A stretch of DNA of 49,875 bases, from assembly GCA_947174385.1 (NCBI GenBank), contig CAMWIU010000002.1:1-49875 (forward strand). The letters run 5' to 3'. The position numbers and the translations under genes are program-made. This DNA comes from an uncultured Treponema sp. (lineage in GTDB: Bacteria; Spirochaetota; Spirochaetia; Treponematales; Treponemataceae). Below the pieces are notes generated by a model. That model was not told the DNA's origin. It did no database searches and saw only the letters and a program-made list of their open reading frames with translations. Of this stretch, positions 30,308 to 36,918 are shown piece after piece (within the stretch, counting starts at the first letter, position 1; each line of letters opens with the position of its first letter).

Positions 30308-30547
30308 ATGTCTAAAGCACATCGTGGAGTTGGATTGCGAAAAACGCCCAACCACAGTCGTGGAACTTGCCCTGTTTGCAAAACCACTGGCATCAAGGTT
30401 ATATATGAGTATGAACTTGATGGTAACAAAGTGAAAATTTGCAAATTTTGCAAGGCCAAATTCAAGAACGATGCGCGCCGTGCGCCCAAGCCCGCTCCTG
30501 CGGAAACTCCAGCCGCCGAAAATGCGGCATCAGAAGCAAGCGCATAG
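30308..30547 (+). CDS. Small zinc-ribbon protein, unknown function
   Basis: A 79-residue protein with C21-x2-C24 and C45-x2-C48, a likely four-Cys zinc ribbon, and a basic N-terminus (K-A-H-R-G-V-G-L-R-K). The last 25 residues are Ala/Pro/Glu-rich, much like the tail of uL10 in this window. The ATG at 30308 follows GAGAGGA at 30297-30303; an earlier in-frame ATG lacks such a site. It sits between the ribosomal cluster's terminator and its own. Its basic charge, ribbon and position suggest a ribosome- or RNA-associated protein, but I do not recognise a named family. Confidence 0.75.
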   Translation: MSKAHRGVGLRKTPNHSRGTCPVCKTTGIKVIYEYELDGNKVKICKFCKAKFKNDARRAPKPAPAETPAAENAASEASA

Positions 30548-30555
30548 TGCATGAG

Positions 30556-30579
30556 CCGCCTCGATTGGGGCGGTTTTTT
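30556..30579 (+). terminator. Rho-independent terminator
   Basis: CCGCC (30556-30560) pairs with GGCGG (30569-30573), followed by T6. It ends the zinc-ribbon gene just upstream of the rsmI promoter. Confidence 0.8.
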
Positions 30580-30589
30580 GCTAATAGGC

Positions 30590-30618
30590 TTGCCTTTCTT
30601 GTTTGCTTGTGTTATAAT
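30590..30618 (+). promoter_or_regulatory. Promoter of rsmI, probable leaderless start
   Basis: TTGCCT (30590-30595), 17-bp spacer, perfect TATAAT (30613-30618). The GTG start lies only five bases beyond the -10, and there is no Shine-Dalgarno. Confidence 0.75.
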
Positions 30619-30623
30619 TGAAA

Positions 30624-31295
30624 GTGTCGGTTTTGTATATTGTTGGAACGCCAATCGGGAATTTGGGCGACATCACTTTTCGCGCGCTTGAAACGTTGAA
30701 AAACGCTGATGTCGTGGCGGCCGAAGACACGCGCCACACGCTCGAATTGTTGACGCATTTTGAAATTAGAAAGCCGATGATTTCGTGCCGCGCCCAAAAC
30801 GAGGATTCGGCGGCCGAAAAAATCATCGCGCTTTTGAAAGATGGAAAAAATGTGGCTTATGCGAGCGACGCAGGAATGCCCGGCATAAGCGATCCCGGCG
30901 CGATTTTGGCGAAAAAAGTGCGCGATGCGGGTTTCACCGTAACGCCGATTCCAGGACCGAGCGCGTTCGCAACTTTGGTGAGTGTGGCAGGTCCTGGCGG
31001 AAAAACGCTCGTTTTCGAAGGATTTCTTTCGCCAAGCCCCGGCAAACGCCGCAAGCGGCTTCGTGAATTGCTTGAAATGAAAAAAGCGTTCGTTTTGTAC
31101 GAATCGCCGTTCAGAATTGTAAAGTTGCTTTCGGACATTGCCGATATTGAAAGCGAACGGAGAATTGTTGTCGGGCGTGAATTGACGAAAATTCACGAGG
31201 AAATTACGGACGGCACGGCCGTTCAAGTTCGCGACGATTACGCGCAGAGGCAGTCCATCAAGGGCGAAATCGCGGTTTTTGTGGCGGGATTTTAG
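30624..31295 (+). CDS. rsmI: 16S rRNA (cytidine-1402-2'-O)-methyltransferase
   Basis: A SAM-dependent tetrapyrrole-methylase-fold enzyme that 2'-O-methylates C1402 in the P site. The GTG at 30624 gives 223 residues starting (V/M)SVLYIVGTPIGNLGD, matching the family start; a TTG at 30618 would overlap the -10 box. Further motifs: A-E-D-T-R-H-T, S-D-A-G-M-P-G-I-S-D-P-G and P-G-P-S-A. It lacks the C-terminal HTH-like domain of the 286-residue E. coli protein. Confidence 0.92.
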   Translation: MSVLYIVGTPIGNLGDITFRALETLKNADVVAAEDTRHTLELLTHFEIRKPMISCRAQNEDSAAEKIIALLKDGKNVAYASDAGMPGISDPGAILAKKVRDAGFTVTPIPGPSAFATLVSVAGPGGKTLVFEGFLSPSPGKRRKRLRELLEMKKAFVLYESPFRIVKLLSDIADIESERRIVVGRELTKIHEEITDGTAVQVRDDYAQRQSIKGEIAVFVAGF

Positions 31296-31336
31296 CGGAT
31301 TTTGTCATGTTTTTGGCAAAATTTCCGCAAAATCAT

Positions 31337-31364
31337 TAAACTTGTGTGCAATGTGTGCCGATAA
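31337..31364 (+). promoter_or_regulatory. Sigma-28 (FliA-type) flagellar promoter of flgM
   Basis: TAAACTTG (31337-31344), 12 bp, and a perfect GCCGATAA (31357-31364). The -10 matches the sigma-28 consensus exactly; the spacing of TAAA to GCCG is 16 bp against a usual 15. It lies 21 bp before flgM. Confidence 0.8.
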
Positions 31365-31385
31365 TATAAGAAAGGCAGGTGTGAT

Positions 31386-31673
31386 ATGAGAATAGATCAA
31401 ATTGGCGGAGTGAATCCGCTCAACAATGTGCAAAATACAAAACGCGCTCAAAATGCCGGAAACGTAAAAGGTTCACCCGATTCGATTTCTGTTTCGGCGG
31501 AAGCCCGAGAAATGGCGGAAGCATATTATCTCAAAGGAATTGCCGATGAAACTCCCGACGTGCGCACGGATTTGGTGGCTCAGATAAAGGAAAAAATCAA
31601 AAATCCTGATTATTTGAATGCCCAGACAATCAGCGCCACGGCTGAAAAAATTATGCAGGCTTACGGCATATAA
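31386..31673 (+). CDS. flgM: Anti-sigma-28 factor FlgM
   Basis: A 95-residue protein that holds the flagellar sigma factor inactive until the hook is complete. It has the FlgM layout: M-R-I-D-Q-I start, an unstructured Asn/Gln-rich N-terminal half, S-I-S-V-S-A-E-A-R-E-M-A, and the C-terminal sigma-binding helices with P-D-V-R-T-D-L-V-A-Q-I-K-E-K-I. AGGCAGG precedes the ATG. Expression from a sigma-28 promoter fits its usual feedback role. A terminator follows. Confidence 0.88.
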   Translation: MRIDQIGGVNPLNNVQNTKRAQNAGNVKGSPDSISVSAEAREMAEAYYLKGIADETPDVRTDLVAQIKEKIKNPDYLNAQTISATAEKIMQAYGI

Positions 31674-31700
31674 TTTCGAAAAAAATATTGATAGGCAAAG

Positions 31701-31727
31701 GGCGGAATTTCTTTTCCGCCTTTTTTT
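31701..31727 (+). terminator. Rho-independent terminator after flgM
   Basis: GGCGGAA (31701-31707) pairs with TTCCGCC (31714-31720), followed by T7. It ends only 20 bp before the next ATG (31748), leaving no room for a separate promoter, so the next gene probably depends on read-through. Confidence 0.88.
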
Positions 31728-31747
31728 GTTTTTTACGTTGAGGAAAT

Positions 31748-32896
31748 ATGGCGGACTTCTTTTTCAGGGTTTCTCCGAACATCGTTTTAGGCTCTTACAC
31801 TGTGAGCCGTTTGGGATATTATGCGAGCGAAATGGGCACGAAATTTATGGTTGTGCTCGATCCGATTTTGCGCGACGTTGGTTTGGCCGAAAAAGTTATC
31901 AAGTCGCTTGACGATCACAAAGTAGAATTTTTTACGTTCGAGGCGGTGAACGGCGCGGCTACTACTGAATTGTTGGGGCAGGCCTTGACGCTTGCTCGCG
32001 ATGCGCATGTGCACGGCGTGATTGGCGTGGGCGGAACTCAGGTTTTGAATCTTGCAAAAATCGTCTGCGAAATTTTCCACGAAACTCATTACATTTATGA
32101 TTTTGTGGAAGGCGCAGTGCCGTCCGTGGCTCCGCTTCCGCTGATTTGCGTTCCGACAACTATTCGAAATCCTTACATTTTTTCCAATATTACTTCGATT
32201 GTTGATTCGCGCTCGAATTCCACGAAAATCATCAAAAACAAAAACGCGATTTGCAAGTTGGCTTTGTTCGATCCGAACTTGACGGTTTCGTTGAGCGAAA
32301 ATCAGCTTTCTTCGATGAGCCTTGAAGTTTTGTGTTTGGCGACCGAAGCATATCTTTCGCCGAAGGCTTCGTTTTTTTCCGACATGGTTGCGGAAAAGGC
32401 GATCGAACTTACGGGCTACGCGCTTGACGGTGCGCCCTCGCTCATGGTGACAACGCCGAGCGAAATTTTGCTTTCGCAGGGCGGATGCATGGCAGGGCTT
32501 GCGTCTTCGACAAGTTCGCAGGGCGCGGCGACGCTTTTGGCTTTGAGCACATACACGAAATATGGAATTTCGCAATCGCTTGTAACGTCGATTTTGTTTC
32601 CGTATATTATTGAAGACCATGCGAAATTCAAGGGCGAGCGGATCGCACGTTTGGCGAAAATTCTCCGCGTTGCGCAAGAAGACATGAGCGTTGAAGAAGC
32701 GTGCGCCGCATACGCCAACAACATCAGGCAAAGAATCGCCAAGGGAAATCTGCCGGCGCGTTTGAAAGATTTGCAGGTTTCTATCGAGCAGCTTTCTCTT
32801 GCCGCCGAAGATGCGGGGCAGCTCGAAATGATAAATTTTCTCCCGCGAAGCATGACAAGCGACGATTTGTTTAATTTGATAAAATTGGCATATTGA
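31748..32896 (+). CDS. Iron-alcohol-dehydrogenase/glycerol-dehydrogenase fold protein lacking metal ligands
   Basis: A 382-residue protein with the length and layout of Fe-ADH/dehydroquinate-synthase-like enzymes: an N-terminal nucleotide-binding half (G-V-G-G-T-Q-V-L-N-L-A-K at 93-104, where active members have GGGSxxDxAK), V-P-T-T near 135, and a helical half with E-A-Y-L-S-P-K-A. The residues aligned with the metal ligands are E193, L197, Q276 and Y286 instead of Asp, His, His, His, so ordinary metal-dependent dehydrogenase activity is unlikely. The frame is intact, so it is a diverged protein and not a pseudogene. GAGGA precedes the ATG. It directly follows flgM. Confidence 0.7.
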   Translation: MADFFFRVSPNIVLGSYTVSRLGYYASEMGTKFMVVLDPILRDVGLAEKVIKSLDDHKVEFFTFEAVNGAATTELLGQALTLARDAHVHGVIGVGGTQVLNLAKIVCEIFHETHYIYDFVEGAVPSVAPLPLICVPTTIRNPYIFSNITSIVDSRSNSTKIIKNKNAICKLALFDPNLTVSLSENQLSSMSLEVLCLATEAYLSPKASFFSDMVAEKAIELTGYALDGAPSLMVTTPSEILLSQGGCMAGLASSTSSQGAATLLALSTYTKYGISQSLVTSILFPYIIEDHAKFKGERIARLAKILRVAQEDMSVEEACAAYANNIRQRIAKGNLPARLKDLQVSIEQLSLAAEDAGQLEMINFLPRSMTSDDLFNLIKLAY

Positions 32897-32898
32897 AA

Positions 32899-33024
32899 GG
32901 CACATTCGAAAAACTTGCATTTGGCAATTTTTTCGAATGTGCCGACGAGTTCTTCGTCGCTATAATAGCGCGACGAAGAACATCGCATTTTCAAAGTTAC
33001 CTCTAAAAACTGAAGTTTTTAGAG
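32899..33024. repeat. Three consecutive perfect inverted repeats
   Basis: First, a 15-bp stem (32899-32913 with 32929-32943). Second, a 12-bp stem (32949-32960 with 32970-32981) whose 9-nt loop contains TATAAT. Third, an 11-bp stem (33001-33011 with 33014-33024) with a minimal loop. They fill nearly the whole spacer between the Fe-ADH-like gene and the next methyltransferase. The first may act as a terminator; the second may place a -10 box in a cruciform. Confidence 0.8.
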
Positions 33025-33037
33025 ATTTCCTAAATCG

Positions 33038-33928
33038 ATGATTGATCCGAACAAACTTTTCCAACTTTCGCCGGGACAAAAAAGACGGAAACTCGCTTTG
33101 AGTTTTGGCGCGCTTGAACGCGACATCGCGGGCATTGCCGAAGCCGGCGCGGAATACAATTTTTCTTCGATGAGCCGCGCCGAATACGAAAAGGCTCTTT
33201 GCGAAATTCTTCTGAAAGATTCCAAACTTAATCCTGCCTCGGCGCAAAAAATTCGCGAACTGCTTTCGCAAAATCCTTTGGACGAACGCAGGCTTTGCAA
33301 CGTCGCGCGGAACGCGCTGCTTGAAATTTTGGGAACTTTTCCTGCCGAATGGGATTTGGTGATTGCGCCGCATGCAACGCAAATTCAAAGCGAAGAGAGA
33401 ACCTGCGAATGTGCGCCGCTTGTGCAAAAGCGGAACTTTTTTCCGGGCGTTTGCGTTTATGCCGAAGACATTCGTTCGCCGTTCAACTTGGGTTCGATTT
33501 TTCGCACGGCCGAAGGAATGGGCGCGGAAAAAATTTTTCTTTCGCCTTTGTGCGCCGAAGCGACGCATCCTCGCGCAATTCGAAGCGCGATGGGCTGCAT
33601 CGAAACTTTGGGCTTTGAGCGCGTTTCGCTCGACGAACTTCCTGCGGACGAAAATGTTTTTGTTTTGGAAACGGGCGGCACTCCCATCGAACAATTCGAA
33701 TTTCCTGCGCACGGAATCTGCATCATCGGCTCGGAAGAATTGGGCGCGAGCCCTGAAGCATTGAAACGCGCGACTTATGGCCGAGTGACAATTCCGATGG
33801 TTGGCTTGAAAGCCTCGCTGAACGTGGGCGTGGCTTTCGGAATCCTGATGCAAAAATGGGCGGAAGCCTTGCGGTGCAAAAATCGCGTGAAACTAACTCC
33901 TTGCTTTTCTGCCTTGAATTCGTTATAA
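33038..33928 (+). CDS. TrmH/SpoU-family RNA methyltransferase
   Basis: A 296-residue SPOUT enzyme that probably 2'-O-methylates rRNA or tRNA with SAM. The C-terminal half has the trefoil-knot motifs: E-D-I-R-S-P-F-N-L-G-S-I-F-R-T-A-E (motif 1), G-S-E-E-L-G-A-S-P (motif 2) and I-P-M-V-G-L-K-A-S-L-N-V-G-V-A (motif 3). The N-terminal ~130 residues are helical and do not match the L30e-like substrate domain I would expect in RlmB, so the target is uncertain. No convincing Shine-Dalgarno precedes ATG 33038. Confidence 0.85.
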   Translation: MIDPNKLFQLSPGQKRRKLALSFGALERDIAGIAEAGAEYNFSSMSRAEYEKALCEILLKDSKLNPASAQKIRELLSQNPLDERRLCNVARNALLEILGTFPAEWDLVIAPHATQIQSEERTCECAPLVQKRNFFPGVCVYAEDIRSPFNLGSIFRTAEGMGAEKIFLSPLCAEATHPRAIRSAMGCIETLGFERVSLDELPADENVFVLETGGTPIEQFEFPAHGICIIGSEELGASPEALKRATYGRVTIPMVGLKASLNVGVAFGILMQKWAEALRCKNRVKLTPCFSALNSL

Positions 33929-33929
33929 T
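33901..33929 (+). promoter_or_regulatory. Promoter of gpmI
   Basis: TTGCTT (33901-33906), 17-bp spacer, TATAAT (33924-33929), overlapping the 3' end of the methyltransferase gene. It gives a leader of about 45 nt with a GGAGG site. Confidence 0.7.
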
Positions 33930-33981
33930 TACTTTAAATCATTTCAATCAATTTTGAGCATACATTCTATTGGAGGAAAAC

Positions 33982-35643
33982 ATGGTAGCAGAATCATTGG
34001 GAAAAAATCCTAATTGGAAAGGCAGGCGCGGGCCAGTCGTGCTTGTCATCATGGATGGCGTGGGCTACGGTAAATACGAGGAAGGCGACGCGGTGAAAGC
34101 GAGCCGAATGAAATACCTCGACTGGTTCAAGGCGAATTGCCCGAACACGAAGCTCAAGGCGCACGGAACAGCAGTAGGCCTGCCGAGCGACGACGACATG
34201 GGAAACAGCGAAGTGGGGCACAACGCGATGGGCTGCGGACGAGTATTCGCACAAGGCGCGAAACTTGTATCCAACGCGATTTCCTCGGGCGCAATGTTCG
34301 AAGCCGAAACATGGAAAAAGCTCGTCGCGAACGTAAACAAAAACGGCACTACATTGCACTTCATCGGTCTCGTGTCCGACGGCAACGTGCACTCCCACAT
34401 CGACCACCTGAAGGCAATGGTTGAGCGAGCGGCGGCGGACGGGGTAAAGAAAATCCGCGTGCACGCATTGCTTGACGGCCGCGACGTAGACCCGACATCC
34501 GCGCTGAACTACATCACGCCCCTCGAGGAATTCCTTGCAGGATTCGCGGGATGCGACTACAAAATCGCTTCCGGCGGCGGACGAATGTTCATGACGATGG
34601 ACCGCTATAATGCGGACTGGAGCATGGTGGAACGCGGCTGGAAAGCGCATGTACTAGGTGAAGGCCGCCAGTTCGAAAGCGCGACCAAGGCTATCGAGAC
34701 ATACCGCGCAGAAAATGCAGGCATACTCGATCAGGACATGCACGAGTTCGTGATCGCTGCGGATGGAAAGCCCGTCGGAACAATCGAAGACGGAGACAGC
34801 GTGATTTACTTTAACTTCCGAGGCGACCGCGCTTTGGAAATGACTGCGGCATTCGAAAACGATGACGCGAACTTCGGACACTTCGACCGGAAACGCCGCC
34901 CTGCCGTAGAATACGCCGGAATGATGGAATACGACGGTGACCTGCACATTCCACATCAGTTCCTCGTAAGTCCTCCGAGCATCGACCGCACGATGGGAGA
35001 ATACCTCACCAAAAGCGGCGTAAGGCTGATGGCAATCAGCGAGACACAAAAGTACGGCCACGTTACCTACTTCTTCAACGGCAATAAACTTGGAAAGTTC
35101 GACGAGGATCTAGAAGAATACATCGAAGTGAAGAGCGACGTCGTTCCGTTTGAACAGCGACCCTGGATGAAATGCGCGGAAATCACGGACAAAGTTGTAG
35201 AAGCCATCAAGAGCGGCAAGTACGACCACATCCGCCTGAACTTCCCCAATGGCGACATGGTCGGACATACTGGAGTGTTCAACGCCGTAGTCTGTTCAAT
35301 GGAAGGAATGGATTTGCAACTCGGACGAATCAAGGCTGCCATAGAAGAAGCGGGCGGAATTCTCTGCATTACCGCCGACCATGGAAACAGCGACGACATG
35401 TACGAGCACGATAAAAAGACTGGCGGCGTTAAGATGGACGCGAACGGCGAGCCAAAGGCAAAGACAAGCCACAGCCTTAACCCCGTGCCGGGCATCATCT
35501 ACGACCCCGAGTACAAGGGCGAGTACGACAATTCAAAATTGAACGAAGGTCTTGGCATCTCCAGCTGGCCTGCAACGCTCATGCAGCTTATGGGCTTCGT
35601 GCCGCCTGCGGACTATGACAAGAGCATGCTGATTTTGAAGTAA
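33982..35643 (+). CDS. gpmI: 2,3-bisphosphoglycerate-independent phosphoglycerate mutase
   Basis: Interconverts 3- and 2-phosphoglycerate in glycolysis, using two Mn ions and a phospho-Ser intermediate. 553 residues, close to the long plant/nematode-like form and longer than the ~510 of E. coli. Motifs: M-D-G-V-G-Y-G (metal), D-D-M-G-N-S-E-V-G-H-N-A (catalytic Ser), A-D-H-G-N-S-D-D-M and H-S-L-N-P-V-P-G. ATG 33982 is chosen for GGAGG at 33972-33976. Codon use differs visibly from neighbours (more CTC/CTG, ATC, AAC, TAC), suggesting high expression or foreign origin. A perfect terminator follows. Confidence 0.95.
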   Translation: MVAESLGKNPNWKGRRGPVVLVIMDGVGYGKYEEGDAVKASRMKYLDWFKANCPNTKLKAHGTAVGLPSDDDMGNSEVGHNAMGCGRVFAQGAKLVSNAISSGAMFEAETWKKLVANVNKNGTTLHFIGLVSDGNVHSHIDHLKAMVERAAADGVKKIRVHALLDGRDVDPTSALNYITPLEEFLAGFAGCDYKIASGGGRMFMTMDRYNADWSMVERGWKAHVLGEGRQFESATKAIETYRAENAGILDQDMHEFVIAADGKPVGTIEDGDSVIYFNFRGDRALEMTAAFENDDANFGHFDRKRRPAVEYAGMMEYDGDLHIPHQFLVSPPSIDRTMGEYLTKSGVRLMAISETQKYGHVTYFFNGNKLGKFDEDLEEYIEVKSDVVPFEQRPWMKCAEITDKVVEAIKSGKYDHIRLNFPNGDMVGHTGVFNAVVCSMEGMDLQLGRIKAAIEEAGGILCITADHGNSDDMYEHDKKTGGVKMDANGEPKAKTSHSLNPVPGIIYDPEYKGEYDNSKLNEGLGISSWPATLMQLMGFVPPADYDKSMLILK

Positions 35644-35662
35644 GGCAAAAACTGTGTGAAAG

Positions 35663-35701
35663 AAAAGGTCTGCGACATCTTCCGATGTCGCAGACCTTTT
35701 T
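35663..35701 (+). terminator. Rho-independent terminator after gpmI
   Basis: A perfect 17-bp stem (35663-35679 with 35684-35700), TTCC loop, ending in T5. Confidence 0.92.
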
Positions 35702-35796
35702 GCTTTTATGGAATGTTGCACCCGAGATGGCGGTATTATTGCGTGCTTCGGTGCAAATGCATTCGCATCTTCTTCCCCGATTCCCTTTTTCCGCTC

Positions 35797-35825
35797 TTCC
35801 CAAAATCCCGAAAATTTGATACGCT
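35797..35825 (+). promoter_or_regulatory. Candidate promoter of the lipid kinase, leaderless geometry
   Basis: TTCCCA (35797-35802), 17-bp spacer, TACGCT (35820-35825), then six bases to the ATG at 35832. The -10 is weak (three matches), but the geometry equals that of other genes here and no Shine-Dalgarno is present. Confidence 0.45.
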
Positions 35826-35831
35826 GATTGT

Positions 35832-36707
35832 ATGTATAGTATCATCGCGAATTTAGGAAGCGGAAAGGGCGCGGGCAAAAGGTGTCTCGACGCTGTCGAA
35901 AAGGTGTTTCAGGAAAAGAACATCGAGTACAGGATATTTTGCACCAGCGAACGCGGTTCGGGGAAAGTGATTGCCGAGCGGCTTTGCAAGGAAGGCGTTT
36001 CTACGGTGATAGCGATTGGCGGAGACGGCACGTTCCACGAGGTCTTGAACGGAATGGACTTTACAAGTGCTCGGCTCGCGCTTGTTCCGGCGGGGAGGGG
36101 AAACGATTACGCGGCGGGCGCGGGAATAAGTTTTAATCCCAAGGAAGCGATTCAAAGCGTGATTCGAGGTGCGGTGGAAGATCGTGATTACATTCAGCTT
36201 TCGCCGAATTCTCCAAACGAAAAGATCGGCAAACGCTGCTTGAATGTTTGCGGCACCGGGCTTGATGTTGAAGTTCTAAAACTCACCGAACAAAAGCAAG
36301 GAACATACATTGCCTCGCTCGCGAAATTGCTTTTGAATTACAAGCCTTATACTGTGCAAGTCGAGAGAGATGGAGTTGTGAAAGAATATAAATGTATAAT
36401 GGCGGCGTTTTGCAATGGAAGTCAATTTGGCGGCGGAATAAAAATTTGTCCTCCCGCAAAAAATGCGGACGGGAAAATGGACTTGATGATTATAAAGCAG
36501 CCGAATGTTCCTACGATTGCCGTGATGCCGACTTTCGTTGCGGGCAGACACATCGGGCGCGATTGGGTGGAACATATCGTTTGCGAAAGGGCGAAAATAA
36601 TCGCACTTGATGCGAACAATATCGAAATTGCCGGCGAGATTTACGCGGATAAGATTTTGGATGCGCAAATTGTAAAGGGCGGATTCAAGACGTTCGCGGT
36701 AAATTGA
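35832..36707 (+). CDS. Diacylglycerol/lipid kinase (YegS/DagK family)
   Basis: A 291-residue cytoplasmic or membrane-associated kinase that phosphorylates diacylglycerol or a related lipid with ATP. It has the nucleotide motif G-G-D-G-T (63-67), the substrate-side N-P/N-L-G-S-G-K-G near the start, P-A-G-R-G-N-D-Y and a C-terminal beta-sandwich ending in the usual D-G/A-E-I. The lipid substrate cannot be told from the sequence. It stands alone. Confidence 0.88.
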   Translation: MYSIIANLGSGKGAGKRCLDAVEKVFQEKNIEYRIFCTSERGSGKVIAERLCKEGVSTVIAIGGDGTFHEVLNGMDFTSARLALVPAGRGNDYAAGAGISFNPKEAIQSVIRGAVEDRDYIQLSPNSPNEKIGKRCLNVCGTGLDVEVLKLTEQKQGTYIASLAKLLLNYKPYTVQVERDGVVKEYKCIMAAFCNGSQFGGGIKICPPAKNADGKMDLMIIKQPNVPTIAVMPTFVAGRHIGRDWVEHIVCERAKIIALDANNIEIAGEIYADKILDAQIVKGGFKTFAVN

Positions 36708-36792
36708 AACGGAAGAATCGCGCTCGGGACACATCCGAAAAAACGAAATTTAAAACGGCGCGAATCACTGCTTCATTTCTTTGGCGAAGTGG

Positions 36793-36821
36793 TTGACACG
36801 ATTTTGCTTTTTTGCTAGAAT
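36793..36821 (+). promoter_or_regulatory. Sigma-70 promoter of asnB
   Basis: TTGACA (36793-36798), 17-bp spacer, TAGAAT (36816-36821). The ~90-nt leader has a hairpin (36841-36851 with 36857-36867) followed by GGCGTC and T8, which may attenuate. Confidence 0.82.
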
Positions 36822-36918
36822 AATTTCAACAAAGGCGTTTGATTTAAGGAATCATTTTCTTTAAATCGGCGTCTTTTTTTTGTGGCGATTTTGCCAATGC
36901 CTTTTTAATGGAGTTTTT

